From the NCBI RefSeq assembly GCF_004799645.1, contig NZ_CP031305.1, forward strand, positions 2,790,001 to 2,854,000: 64,000 nt of DNA. Reading direction: 5' to 3'. Shown here one piece after another: positions 47,831 through 56,991 of the stretch. Positions within the stretch are counted from its first letter, which is position 1. Every line of letters begins with the position of its first letter. The notes under the pieces are model-generated. The model was not told the origin of the DNA and did not search any database. It worked only from the letters and a program-made list of their open reading frames with translations. The translations under genes were made by a program, and so were the position numbers. This DNA is from Natronorubrum bangense (GTDB lineage Archaea > Halobacteriota > Halobacteria > Halobacteriales > Natrialbaceae).

Positions 47831-48441
47831 AGCCGATGTTCAGTGTCTCAAACCGGTATGCAGCACCAACAGCTATCAGAAATACGTGCAGTTGTGTAGA
47901 ACACAGTTGAGCTTGTGTAAAGCAAACGTTGTGAGGCACGGAAGGCGAACAAACAGCTGCCGTTGAGCCGTGAGCAGTCGTGAGACGACGGGTGTCGAGC
48001 CATCGAACGCTGGCTCGCTGTCCGTTCGTTCTGAAACTCGAGTCGCGAAATCGCTCAGCGTGCGTCGTTCTCGTTTCAGTTCCAAAAGCGATTCCGTGTC
48101 CGCATCTTCGAATCGACTCGAGTGAATGCGGCTCGAGAATCGGCCATAGACACGTCCAGCAGCTGGAGTGGGCTGTGGGAGCGATCGCAATCGGTAGCGT
48201 TCTGTTACTCTTGAATGTGTATGCTGAGTATATCACAGATTCAGAATTTGGGATTTATATGTGTTCGGTGAAATTTACAAGGCTGAGCTAGCCGTCTCGG
48301 ACGGAGCGTTGGTGAGTAGCAAGCCTCCAGAACACGGTTTGACTGCGGGTAGCAGGAGCTTTTGAGTGATCGCAGAGAGAGACTGTACGCTGTAGCCAAA
48401 TAAATCATATAAGAGCAGCAGTCGACGAGAGAGTGCCCCAG

Positions 48442-49137
48442 ATGACACTCCAGACCATCGTGGAACGGTCACTGTCGATGCTCGGCTATCCGGCCGCGAC
48501 ACACGAACTGTTCAACCGGTATTCCGATTCGACGCAGCTGGATATCGCCCCATCGGCGCGAATTTCGATCGGGTGTTTGCTCCGACGGCAGGTAGAACTC
48601 GGTCCGCACACGCGACTGAGCCGTGGGTGCGTGCTCGACGGAGACGTGACTATTCGGAAGCGGACGAACCTCGAGCCGAACTGCGACCTCGTCGGAGATG
48701 TCGAGCTCGGAAAGTACTGTGCGATTGCCAGGGAGACGACGTTCCAACAAACGAACCACAAGACGTCGCAGCCGTCGATGCAGATCCGATTTTACGACGA
48801 AGTTCTCGACAGCGATCTACCGCCAACGGCGGAGGGACCGATCACAGTCGGCAACGACGTCTGGATCGGTACTCGAGCGACGATCCTTTCGGGCGTGTCA
48901 ATCGGTGACGGCGCCATCATCGGTGCCGGCTCAGTCGTGACTGACGATGTTGAACCGTACGCCATTGTCGCTGGCGTTCCAGCTGAACGGGTCAAATGGC
49001 GATTTCCCAAAGCCATCAGGGAGAAGCTGCTGGATCTCGAGTGGTGGGAGTGGGACAGAGATGAAATCCTCGATAACCGCGAGTTCTTCGAACGCGAACT
49101 GCGAGAAGCTGAGGATATCCCGACGGTATCGATATAA
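48442..49137 (+). CDS. Hexapeptide-repeat acyl/acetyltransferase
   Basis: 231 aa from ATG 48442 (GTG 48433 possible); the TATA box TCATATAAG near 48406-48414 gives a leaderless mRNA. Left-handed beta-helix repeats run from about 35 to 180 (IGCLLRRQVELGPHTRLSRGCVLDGDVTIRKRTNLEPNCDLVGDVELGKYCAIA; GPITVGNDVWIGTRATILSGVSIGDGAIIGAGSVVTDDVEPYAIVAGVPAERVKWRF), the CatB/MaeA-type pattern with the catalytic His in TNHKT. Probably a sugar or xenobiotic O-acetyltransferase. Confidence 0.88.
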   Translation: MTLQTIVERSLSMLGYPAATHELFNRYSDSTQLDIAPSARISIGCLLRRQVELGPHTRLSRGCVLDGDVTIRKRTNLEPNCDLVGDVELGKYCAIARETTFQQTNHKTSQPSMQIRFYDEVLDSDLPPTAEGPITVGNDVWIGTRATILSGVSIGDGAIIGAGSVVTDDVEPYAIVAGVPAERVKWRFPKAIREKLLDLEWWEWDRDEILDNREFFERELREAEDIPTVSI

Positions 49138-49241
49138 ATTCTACGTCTCGACACCGCGACGCTACGCACTCGAGTCGTCAGCGGTAATCTCGCGAGCGCA
49201 GCCATGCCGACGGGGCGACGAACGCATCGGCAACTGCACAG

Positions 49242-49364
49242 TCACGCCGACTGTACGCCAGGCGGACTGAACAGCGAACAGTTTGGACACCAGGTAGAGT
49301 TGTCGGTGCGTATTTTCTGTCTGCCACCACAGTCGGAGCAGCGCTCATCCGAGTAACGAACCAT
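49242..49364 (-). CDS. 40-residue zinc-finger micro-protein
   Basis: ATG at 49362-49364 with TATA-like sequence ATATATGC on the minus strand about 30 nt upstream. MVRYSDERCSDCGG (CxxC) and CPNCSLFSPPG (CxxC) make a short zinc ribbon. Haloarchaeal CPxCG-type micro-proteins of this size are well known and often regulatory. Confidence 0.6.
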   Translation of the reverse strand: MVRYSDERCSDCGGRQKIRTDNSTWCPNCSLFSPPGVQSA

Positions 49365-49731
49365 ACACACCCGTGAGAAAAGCCAGCATATATCCCTTCC
49401 GGTTTAAATTCCGCCCCATCCAGACTGCATATAAGTTCAGATGCGATGACTAACACGAATGCTGATAACAGTCTCGATGACGGGTCTGCGGAGCGCCAGC
49501 CTGGTTGAGGTCGATACCACTCGGCAGTCCACTGTTGTCTCACGACACTGCCAAGCGATCACAATGGGGCTGCTTACCACTCACTCGAGACGTGGGCGAC
49601 CGCTGTCTCGCTCGGCCTTGAGGCATCCGGAGACGACAGTTACAGCCGTGAACGAAGTGGTCGATGAATCGCGGCGACGAGTCAATTCACTGAGAGCGAT
49701 CTATATAGCTGCTGGTCGCGTAACCGCCTCA

Positions 49732-50031
49732 ATGAATCCTCGAATTCCCACGCGGATTGACGACCGCCAGCGGGATCACAGACCAGTCCGTACACGACTC
49801 GAGGACGCGACGACACGCCTCGAGCGGGCGGAGTCCCAGTTACAGGAGATGACCGCGCGACTGGATCAGGTCGAGTCCCGGCTGCAGTTGCTCGATCGGA
49901 CAGTCCACGCCGTTGCCCGCCAGTCAGGTATCTCAGTTGGAGGTCCGTGTAACCGCTGTGAACGGAGCTGCCTCCTGATCGCTGATGGGATGATGCAGTG
50001 TCCGACCTGTGGCTACCAACGGTCGATATAG
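49732..50031 (+). CDS. Coiled-coil protein with C-terminal zinc ribbon
   Basis: 99 aa from ATG 49732; the TATA box CTATATAGC at about 49701-49709 lies 28 nt upstream, so the much longer frame to 49459 is rejected. A coiled coil (RLEDATTRLERAESQLQEMTARLDQVESRLQLLDRTVHAVARQSG) leads to CNRCERSCLLIADGMMQCPTCGYQRSI, a zinc ribbon. Likely a regulatory or adaptor protein. Confidence 0.7.
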   Translation: MNPRIPTRIDDRQRDHRPVRTRLEDATTRLERAESQLQEMTARLDQVESRLQLLDRTVHAVARQSGISVGGPCNRCERSCLLIADGMMQCPTCGYQRSI

Positions 50032-50363
50032 CGAGCGTCGCGACGAGAAAATCAAGACTGCTGGCCGTGCATTCCCTGTCGACCAAGTTGCAGGACTCGG
50101 TCAACTGAATATATGGCCACAAGACTCTTATAACTTTTTGGCACTGTCTATCACTGAGAACGATACAGCGTCTCACGGAGCGTAATCACAGGTGGATAAC
50201 ACGTTCGCTGTGAATAGGTCGCGAGTACAGTCCACCAGCCCTTCCCCGTGTTGTTGGACGTGCTCGTGACGTTCAGATTCCAGAAAAAGTCATCAAAACT
50301 GGATGGCGGGAAAGGCTACCGGAAACACAACGAGTCTATACGTCTTTGTGGTGGGTTGTCCTG

Positions 50364-51053
50364 ATGACGACAGTCGTCGAACTCGAGATTCCGGCTGATC
50401 GACTCGGGGCTGCCCGGACGTTCGATCGGGTCCCGACGTTCCAGTGCCAGATCGGTGGAATGATCGGTGAGTCACCGCCGTTGGTTTGGGTGATTGGTCC
50501 GGATATCGACACCGTCCACGAGGCACTCGAAGCGGATCCATCAGTCGACGTGATCGCGAGTGTAACCGACAGCAAGCAGGGAGATCGGACTGTTGACGCG
50601 GACGACCGCGACCGCTGGTTGTTCCAACTCGAGTTCGGGGATGGTTTTAAACTGTTCCAGCAGATCGTCGCAGAAAACGATGGGGCCATTTTAGCAGCCC
50701 GCGGTGAGAGCGGCACATGGACAGTAAAACTCCTTTTTCACGAACGAGCATCGCTCTCGGAGTGTTACACGCTGTTCGGCCAGTACGAGTTCGACGTGGA
50801 GGTGACGCGACTTGCCGGAACGAACGAGTTTACCGGTGCCCAGACACCGCTGACAGAGACGCAGTACGAGACGATCTGTAAAGCCCACGAACTCGGCTAC
50901 TTCGACATTCCTCGACAAATTACGCTCAAGGAACTCGCCGCGGAACTCGACATCTCACACCAGGCGCTCTCGGAACGGCTCCGACGGTGTCACGCCGCAC
51001 TCGTCAGCGCAGAGTTGACCGATCGGATGAAACCAACAGCGATCGATCCGTAG
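50364..51053 (+). CDS. Bat-like HTH-10 transcriptional regulator
   Basis: 229 aa from ATG 50364 (TATA GTCTATACG about 25 nt upstream). The N-terminal bacterioopsin-activator-like domain (VVELEIPADRLGAARTFDRVPTFQCQIGGMIG) is followed by a C-terminal HTH of the HTH_10 type: LTETQYETICKAHELGYFDIPRQITLKELAAELDISHQALSERLRRCHAALV. Such regulators are numerous in haloarchaea; target genes cannot be told. Confidence 0.9.
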   Translation: MTTVVELEIPADRLGAARTFDRVPTFQCQIGGMIGESPPLVWVIGPDIDTVHEALEADPSVDVIASVTDSKQGDRTVDADDRDRWLFQLEFGDGFKLFQQIVAENDGAILAARGESGTWTVKLLFHERASLSECYTLFGQYEFDVEVTRLAGTNEFTGAQTPLTETQYETICKAHELGYFDIPRQITLKELAAELDISHQALSERLRRCHAALVSAELTDRMKPTAIDP

Positions 51054-51533
51054 CTTCTGTCCCCCGGTCTCGAATGCACATGCTCGGTGCTGAGCGAGAG
51101 GTGAACACATCACGGATATTCCCGGCGGCACACATGCATGACTGACAGAGACGCAATTTTCACAGCCCGGAAGCAAGATAATGAAAATCATCCAAATTAA
51201 TGCGACGTTCGGTGGGCTTCTCAGAAGTCTTCTGTAGAAGAAGCACGTATCTACCGCAAAAGGTAGCTTTATTATTGGACAGATAGAAGTGTGTATCGTC
51301 GGCGTGGTAGCCGACCCCGCGATGCATACCGAATAACGGTACGCGCCGGAAGATCACTCGTACTCAATCACTGTGGCCACTCGTGGCTGTGTGGCCATCA
51401 ACAGACGATCAGGAGGCCGTTCCCCACGGCCCACCCCTGTTTTCAAGACGCTTAGCGCGTCGCATCAAGACTGATCAGTTCGATGATTCACTAGACAAAA
51501 TACTTACTTGTTCTCGCAGAGACAGTACTGACA
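51054..51533. other. 480 bp with no gene seen
   Basis: Reading all frames gives only short, non-coding-looking frames. Short inverted repeats exist (for example TCTACC...GGTAGC near 51249-51268 and AACGGTACGC after CATACCGAAT near 51327-51344). The right end should hold the promoter of the gene at 51534; a TATA-like ATACTTAC lies at about 51500. Confidence 0.5.
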
Positions 51534-52100
51534 ATGGCGATTCTCATGTCCCGAACACAAGAGATCGATGACCAGCGCGTGTCTCGGGACGCCGAACCGG
51601 ACGATCACCAACTCGACCTCGAGCCGGACGATATCTACCACATCTTGCAAACCCGTCGTCGTCGAGACGTGATTCGTTATCTCCACGCCGCTGATGGACA
51701 GGTTCGGCTGCGTGATCTCGCTGAACGGATCGCAGCCTGGGAATCAGAGACCGATGTCGAACACCTGACCTCGAGTCAGCGCCAGCGCGTCTATATTTCG
51801 CTGTACCAGACACATCTCCCGAAACTCGACACACATGGGATCATCGACTACGACAAGGACCGTGGTACAATCGAGTCGACACCGCGTGTCACCCAGCTCG
51901 TGCCGTATCTGACTGGACTCGAGACAACGACCGAACACGACCCCTGGCCACGTCGGTATGCAGGAACGGTGGGCTGTTGTGGGCTCGTACTCGCAGCGAT
52001 CGCAGGAGGCATCGTCTCGCTTTCGTGGTTCGTCGCAGCGGTGAGCATTACCGTCGCCGTCACCGCAGTGACAGCGCTCCACGCCTATTCGGTTCGGTGA
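51534..52100 (+). CDS. DUF7344-like HTH protein with membrane tail
   Basis: 188 aa. DIYHILQTRRRRDVIRYLHAADGQVRLRDLAERIAAWE...SSQRQRVYISLYQTHLPKLDTHGIIDYDKDRGTIESTPRVTQLVPYL is the haloarchaeal winged-helix (DUF7344) pattern. Two membrane helices follow (GTVGCCGLVLAAIAGGIVSLSW and FVAAVSITVAVTAVTALHAY). It may sense conditions at the membrane. Function unproven. Confidence 0.8.
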   Translation: MAILMSRTQEIDDQRVSRDAEPDDHQLDLEPDDIYHILQTRRRRDVIRYLHAADGQVRLRDLAERIAAWESETDVEHLTSSQRQRVYISLYQTHLPKLDTHGIIDYDKDRGTIESTPRVTQLVPYLTGLETTTEHDPWPRRYAGTVGCCGLVLAAIAGGIVSLSWFVAAVSITVAVTAVTALHAYSVR

Positions 52101-52262
52101 GTGACCTCCTCGAGGACGCGACTGAGACTGCCAGACAACACGATTCACGTACCGATCGCATGCGAACGGTCGTCGCCGACGGCGACGAGCCGTGAGACGC
52201 GAGCGGGCGGTTACTGACTGTTGTCTGGCAGTCTGAAACACACGGCGACAGTGCGACGACCG

Positions 52263-52721
52263 TCAATCGGCGCGGGAAACAGGGGTCGCCGTGTTCGGTT
52301 TGTCGCTGGTTGTCTCCTCGAGCGCACGGTGTGCGTAGAAGGCCACCGAGAAATCCTGTGGACTAGGAAGCGCACAGGCGAGCCATCCAATTCCGACTGC
52401 CGTCACGACCGGTGACTCGACCGGCACGAGACCACTGGCTCCGAGCCCGAAGGCGGGGACAGCGAGGAGCAATGGCGCGAGGGCGGCCACGCGAAGGATC
52501 GTGGTTGACTCGCGGCCAGTCGGTCGCGGGTGGACGGCTGCCCACGGACAGCTCGCCAGCAGACCGACAACACCGCCGGTCCGACCTGGAAAGTAGGTGA
52601 TCGTGTACTCGACACCGGCGAGGCGCAAGACCGCTGCGTGAGCACACTCGTGGGCCACCAACCCAACGACGACTGTGATGGCAAGCACACACCCAGCAAC
52701 GACCACAGCAGTTCCACTCAT
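52263..52721 (-). CDS. Membrane zinc metalloprotease-like protein
   Basis: 152 aa from ATG 52719-52721; a GTG at 52742 would add seven residues. AVVVAGCVLAITVVVGLVAHECAHAAVLRLAGVEY contains HECAH (HExxH) inside a membrane helix, as in DUF3267/site-2-protease-like proteins. Further hydrophobic helices follow (LRVAALAPLLLAVPAFGLGASGLV; VVTAVGIGWLACALP, then P-x-x-D in PSPQDFSVAF as a possible third ligand). Divergent from the GTPase gene. Confidence 0.75.
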   Translation of the reverse strand: MSGTAVVVAGCVLAITVVVGLVAHECAHAAVLRLAGVEYTITYFPGRTGGVVGLLASCPWAAVHPRPTGRESTTILRVAALAPLLLAVPAFGLGASGLVPVESPVVTAVGIGWLACALPSPQDFSVAFYAHRALEETTSDKPNTATPVSRAD

Positions 52722-52903
52722 TGAGGTGCGGAAGATGGACACCGATTGGCACGATCGGGAGGAGTCATCTTACGCACTCGGTGGGAGGAGACGAAACTCA
52801 AAACCTGTCCGGCTTCATTCGTTCGGCTATTATACGGTCGCCCGGTGTGTCACCGAGCGCGGGAATCGAAAGACAGTTTGAACGGACGATGCTACAGGAA
52901 GGC

Positions 52904-54082
52904 ATGCTTTCGATTGCGCTTGCCGGAAAGCCAAACGCCGGCAAGTCCACGTTCTACACCGCGGCGACGATGGCGGAAGTCGACGTCGCCAACTACCCCT
53001 TTACGACTATCGACGCGAACCGGGGCGTCAGCTACGTTCGAACCGACTGCCCCTGTCTCGAGCGCGACGAGCGCTGTAACGCCGACAACTGCGAGGACGG
53101 CAAGCGCTACGTCCCGATCGAGCTGTTAGACGTCGCCGGGCTCGTTCCCGGAGCCCACGAGGGGAAGGGGCTTGGTAACCAGTTCCTCGACGAACTCACC
53201 AACGCGGACGTGATCGTCAACGTCATCGACGCCTCCGGTGGCACCAATGAAAAGGGCGAACCTGTCGACATCGGCGCACACGACCCACTCGAGGACATCG
53301 ACTTCGTCGAGGAGGAGATGGACCTCTGGCTGGCGGGCATTGTCGAGAACAACTGGGAGTCCGTCGAGCGAAAGTCCCGCTCGCCCGATTTCGACATCGA
53401 CGACGTGCTTGCGGACATGCTTTCGGGCTTCGGTGCGTCGCCGACCCAGATCGCCATCGTCTTGCGAGATCTCGACTACCCAGACGACCCCATCCAGTGG
53501 GAGGACCACCATCGCGAGGCACTCGCCCGTGACGTCCGCCAGCGCACCAAACCGATCGTCGTCGCGGCGAACAAAATCGACGTCGCTCCCGAGGAGAACG
53601 TCGAGAAACTGCTCGAACTCGACAAACCCGTGATCCCCACCACCGCGGAGGGCGAACTCGCGCTCCGCCGGGCCGCAGAAAACGGCCTCGTCGACTACGA
53701 CCCCGGCGACGAGACGATCGCAATCGGCGACGACGTCTCCGACGCCCAGCGCGAGGCCCTCGAGGGGCTCGCCGAAACGATGGACGCGTGGGACGGCACC
53801 GGCGTCCAAGCGGCGCTCGATTACGCCGTCTACGACCTCCTCGAGCATATCACCGCATATCCAGTTGAGGACGCCTCGAAGTGGTCCGACGGAAGCGGGA
53901 ACGTCCTCCCCGACGCCTTTCTCCTGCCCGATGGCTCGACGCCGGTCGATCTCGCCTACACCGTCCACTCCGACATCGGTGACGGCTATCTCCACGCCGT
54001 CAACGCGAAGTCGAGTCGAGAGGTTGGGGAAGAGTACGAACTCGAGGAAGGAGACGTAATCAAGATCGTGAGTACTAACTGA
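52904..54082 (+). CDS. YchF/OBG-like GTP/ATP-binding protein
   Basis: 392 aa from ATG 52904 (MLSIALAGKPNAGKST); ATG 52889 is an alternative. P-loop GKPNAGKST, switch YPFTTIDANRG, DVAGLVPGAHEGKGLGNQFLDEL (G3, DxxG), NKID-type G4 (VVAANKID) and a C-terminal TGS domain (LPDAFLLPDGSTPVDLAYTVHSDIGDGYLHAVNAKSSREVGEEYELEEGDVIKIV). The Cys-rich insert (CPCLERDERCNADNCEDG) is typical of the archaeal branch. It probably acts at the ribosome. Confidence 0.93.
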   Translation: MLSIALAGKPNAGKSTFYTAATMAEVDVANYPFTTIDANRGVSYVRTDCPCLERDERCNADNCEDGKRYVPIELLDVAGLVPGAHEGKGLGNQFLDELTNADVIVNVIDASGGTNEKGEPVDIGAHDPLEDIDFVEEEMDLWLAGIVENNWESVERKSRSPDFDIDDVLADMLSGFGASPTQIAIVLRDLDYPDDPIQWEDHHREALARDVRQRTKPIVVAANKIDVAPEENVEKLLELDKPVIPTTAEGELALRRAAENGLVDYDPGDETIAIGDDVSDAQREALEGLAETMDAWDGTGVQAALDYAVYDLLEHITAYPVEDASKWSDGSGNVLPDAFLLPDGSTPVDLAYTVHSDIGDGYLHAVNAKSSREVGEEYELEEGDVIKIVSTN

Positions 54083-54342
54083 AGCCCTTTCTAATAACTG
54101 GGCTCCGTTTGTTGTGTTTTAGTCGGATGCGGTGATCAGTACAGACAGCACAGTTTTCGGGTCAGAACGCTGTTTCTCCGAATGTTGTCAGGATTGGCCT
54201 GCTGAAGACAGGGGATAGATGCAGCAGAAACCCTTTCGAGGCACAACTGATTCCTCTCAGAAACGGTGTAGTGTTGCGCAGAGTAGTTACTTGTCGAGAA
54301 CACCACCTACACAACCAATGTGTGGTAACATATACCACATTC

Positions 54343-55161
54343 ATGGATGAGACAATCGATGATATCGAATACCTCGTCAGTTCGGAACATCGCGTCGGGG
54401 TGCTCGACGCACTGGCCGACGGGCCGAGCGACCGGGATGAGCTGCGCACCACAACGGGAGCGTCCTCCCCAACCATGGGACGAATCCTCACCGACTTTCA
54501 GAACCGCCACTGGATCGAACGAGATGGAACGCTGTACCAGCTAACCGGTCTGGGCGAGTTCGTCGCCAACCAGTTTGGAGAGTTTCGGAACGCGATGGCG
54601 TACCAACGGCAACTCCACGAGGTCTTGTCATGGTTGCCCCACGAACTCGAAGGATTCAGCATTGAGCTGCTCACCGACGTGGTAGTCTCCCAGACAGGAT
54701 CTGGCTATCCCTACGAGCCTGTCGAACGTCTCACGGAATTCATCACGACGACGAGAACGATGCGCGGGTTCGGCATGGCACTACTCAAGTCGGGGAATCT
54801 GGAGCCATTTTTCGACCACGTCCTGGATGGCTTGGTGTGTGAATACATCTATCCGCCCGCCGTTTTTGAGGATCTCCTCAAGTGGGACGAAAAAACAGTC
54901 CTGAATGCAGTGAGACGCGCCAACTACACTGTCTTGCTACACGATGATCTTCCGCTTGACGAGCGGTGTGGTATCTGCCTGTTTGATAGCTATGTTAGCA
55001 TCTGCTGTTACAATCCGGAGACAGGGACGCTACAGTCACTTGTCGACACTGGGAGCGACGAGATGCGTGCCTGGGTGGACTCCTATTACGAACAGTTCCG
55101 AGACGAGGCTCAACCGCTCAATGACGCAACTGACCTACTCTCGGTCGATTCAATTCAGTGA
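54343..55161 (+). CDS. HTH regulator with DUF1724-like domain
   Basis: 272 aa from ATG 54343. N-terminal winged helix (IDDIEYLVSSEHRVGVLDALADGPSDRDELRTTTGASSPTMGRILTDFQNRHWIERDGTLYQLTGLGEFV), then a sensor-type domain (...FITTTRTMRGFGMALLKSGNLEPFFDHVLDGLVCEYIYPPAVFEDLL). The family is common in haloarchaea and methanogens. GTGGTAACATATACCAC (54322-54338), just before the start, is a near-perfect inverted repeat and may be its own operator. Confidence 0.85.
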   Translation: MDETIDDIEYLVSSEHRVGVLDALADGPSDRDELRTTTGASSPTMGRILTDFQNRHWIERDGTLYQLTGLGEFVANQFGEFRNAMAYQRQLHEVLSWLPHELEGFSIELLTDVVVSQTGSGYPYEPVERLTEFITTTRTMRGFGMALLKSGNLEPFFDHVLDGLVCEYIYPPAVFEDLLKWDEKTVLNAVRRANYTVLLHDDLPLDERCGICLFDSYVSICCYNPETGTLQSLVDTGSDEMRAWVDSYYEQFRDEAQPLNDATDLLSVDSIQ

Positions 55162-55273
55162 CCAATGTCGTTCGACTCGGATTCATCTCGGTGATCATGT
55201 TTTCACAATATGAAATATTTCACTAGGCATTTACACTTTCATTCGAGCCGTACCTGTCTCGTGGTGAACGCTC

Positions 55274-55891
55274 ATGACCAATCACGCAAGTCAATCAGCT
55301 GGCTGGCAGGTCGAACAGAGCGCTTCCGAAGCCTATGAACAGTATCTCGTGCCGCCCATGTTCGCGCCATTGGCTGACCGAAAGATCGAGACTAGTGGTG
55401 TTAACGAGGGTGATAGAGTCTTGGACGTTGCGCGGGACCGGTATCGTGGCACGGCGTGCTGCGTCCCGGGTGAGTGAGAGTGGATCCGTCGTGGGACTCG
55501 ACATCAACGAAGGAATGCTTGCAGTAGCTGCGGAAATCGCTGCAGACCTTCTCCATTCGATCGAGTGGCGACAGGGCGACGCAACCGAGCTTCCGTTCTC
55601 CGACGAGAGTTTCGACGTCGTTTGCTGTCAACAAGCCCTCCAGTTCTTCGACGATCCTGGCGCACCAGTTCGGGAGATGCGTCGGGTTCTCGAACCAGGC
55701 GGACGCGTGGTATTGAGTGTCTGGCGACCGCTCGACTACCAGCCTCGCCGTTAGCTGAATCGATCACGGCCGTCAAACGGGAGGTGCGAGACGAACTGGT
55801 TGGTGAGATCGAGGATGCATTACAGACGTATCTTGACGACAAAGGAATCGTCTCGCCAAGTGAATCATACGTCGTCATTGCAGATCGGTAG
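55274..55891 (+). pseudogene. Decayed SAM-dependent methyltransferase
   Basis: Starts MTNHASQSAGWQVEQSASEAYEQYLVPPMFAPLADRKIE...GDRVLDVA, then the frame shifts at about 55430, where the expected CGTG of motif I has lost two bases. The other frame continues IVARRAA...VVGLDINEGMLAVA...WRQGDATELPFSDESFDVVCCQQALQFFDDP...MRRVLEPGGRVVLSVWRP and stops at 55754. A C-terminal piece (VRDELVGEIEDALQTYLDDKGIVSPSESYVVIADR) follows in a third frame, showing an internal deletion. Not functional. Confidence 0.85.
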
Positions 55892-56000
55892 CAGAGGCAG
55901 ACGATTTATCCGTACTTTCTATTCAGCCCTACCCTATCAAAATAATTGGAATACGTCGAACTCGCCGATCAATCGGCCCCACTCTCTCGCAGTTTCGATG

Positions 56001-56861
56001 TTACCCGAGTCCCGCCAGCGGCTCGAACCAGACGGCAGCGACGAGGACGGCCAGAAACACGTACGAGCCCCGAATGAGTAACATCGTTGCGATCTCGGGC
56101 GTGGCCCGGCGGGCGACAAACCCAACCGCGGCAAAGGCAAGCGCCGCGAGCATCGCCGTCGGGGGGAAAACTCGAGTCACGGCGAGGCCGACAACGGCGA
56201 GCAACGCGGCCCCCATTAGGCCGTAGGCGAGCGTATACGCTCGCTGTGGGCCAATCAGTACCGCGACGGTTCGTTTGTCGATCGAACGGTCGTACGCGTA
56301 GTCCTGTGCGTCGTCGATCACCTTGATTCCCGAGAGAAGCACGAGAAAGACGAGCGCGAAACCAAGCGGAACAGCGGCGAGCGTCTCGGTTTGGACGTAG
56401 AACCCACCAAGCAAGGAGAGGGAAATCCCGAGCGGGTAGCCGATCGTCGCTGTCACGGGGTTCATATCGAGCTGGGGGGCGTGATAGTAGGCGATCACCC
56501 ACGTCGGCACCACCAGTGCGACGGCAAGCCAGTCGACGAAGACGAACAAGAGGAAACAACACAGCGCGAACACCGCTGTCGACAGCACAAGTGCAACCCA
56601 ACAGCCGCGTTCGGTCAGCGGATGGTCGTCGTCCTCACCACGAATATAGAAGTCAACGTAACCGTCTTTGACGTGAGCGGTGTAGACCGCCGCGAACATC
56701 GCGACGACGTGGATCACTGCGAGCGTCGCCTCGAGACTCCCCGCCAGAATCGCCCCGAACAGCGACGCTGCAAGCGGCGGCGTCATGAAGACGGGATGGA
56801 CCTGCGACCAGAACGCCCGCGCGGTCGCGTCGATACCGCGGTCGGCTCTCGCGAGGGCCAT
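56001..56861 (-). CDS. UbiA family prenyltransferase
   Basis: 286 aa with eight or nine membrane helices. Two Asp-rich motifs bind prenyl diphosphate through Mg: DGYVDFYIRGEDDD (about 67-80) and IDDAQDYAYDRSIDKRT (about 195-211, DDxxDxxxD). In haloarchaea such enzymes attach isoprenoid chains in menaquinone or archaeal lipid synthesis. The substrate cannot be set from sequence. Divergent from the ThDP enzyme gene; the 130-nt gap serves both promoters. Confidence 0.9.
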   Translation of the reverse strand: MALARADRGIDATARAFWSQVHPVFMTPPLAASLFGAILAGSLEATLAVIHVVAMFAAVYTAHVKDGYVDFYIRGEDDDHPLTERGCWVALVLSTAVFALCCFLLFVFVDWLAVALVVPTWVIAYYHAPQLDMNPVTATIGYPLGISLSLLGGFYVQTETLAAVPLGFALVFLVLLSGIKVIDDAQDYAYDRSIDKRTVAVLIGPQRAYTLAYGLMGAALLAVVGLAVTRVFPPTAMLAALAFAAVGFVARRATPEIATMLLIRGSYVFLAVLVAAVWFEPLAGLG

Positions 56862-56991
56862 GGCTCGAGCGACAACGAACGGCGATATAATACCCTGCCC
56901 GGTATGGCACTCGATGCAATCGGCAGCCGACGATCGCGGGTCGTTCTCCGAAACACACAGGTTGATGTGCGGTCACGTATCACAGTCTGCC

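Noticed and set aside
47331..48236. 301-codon minus-strand ORF in host flank
   Set aside because: Composition is non-coding and it covers the antisense of the Tat-signal gene; only a short fragment in another frame resembles a protein family.
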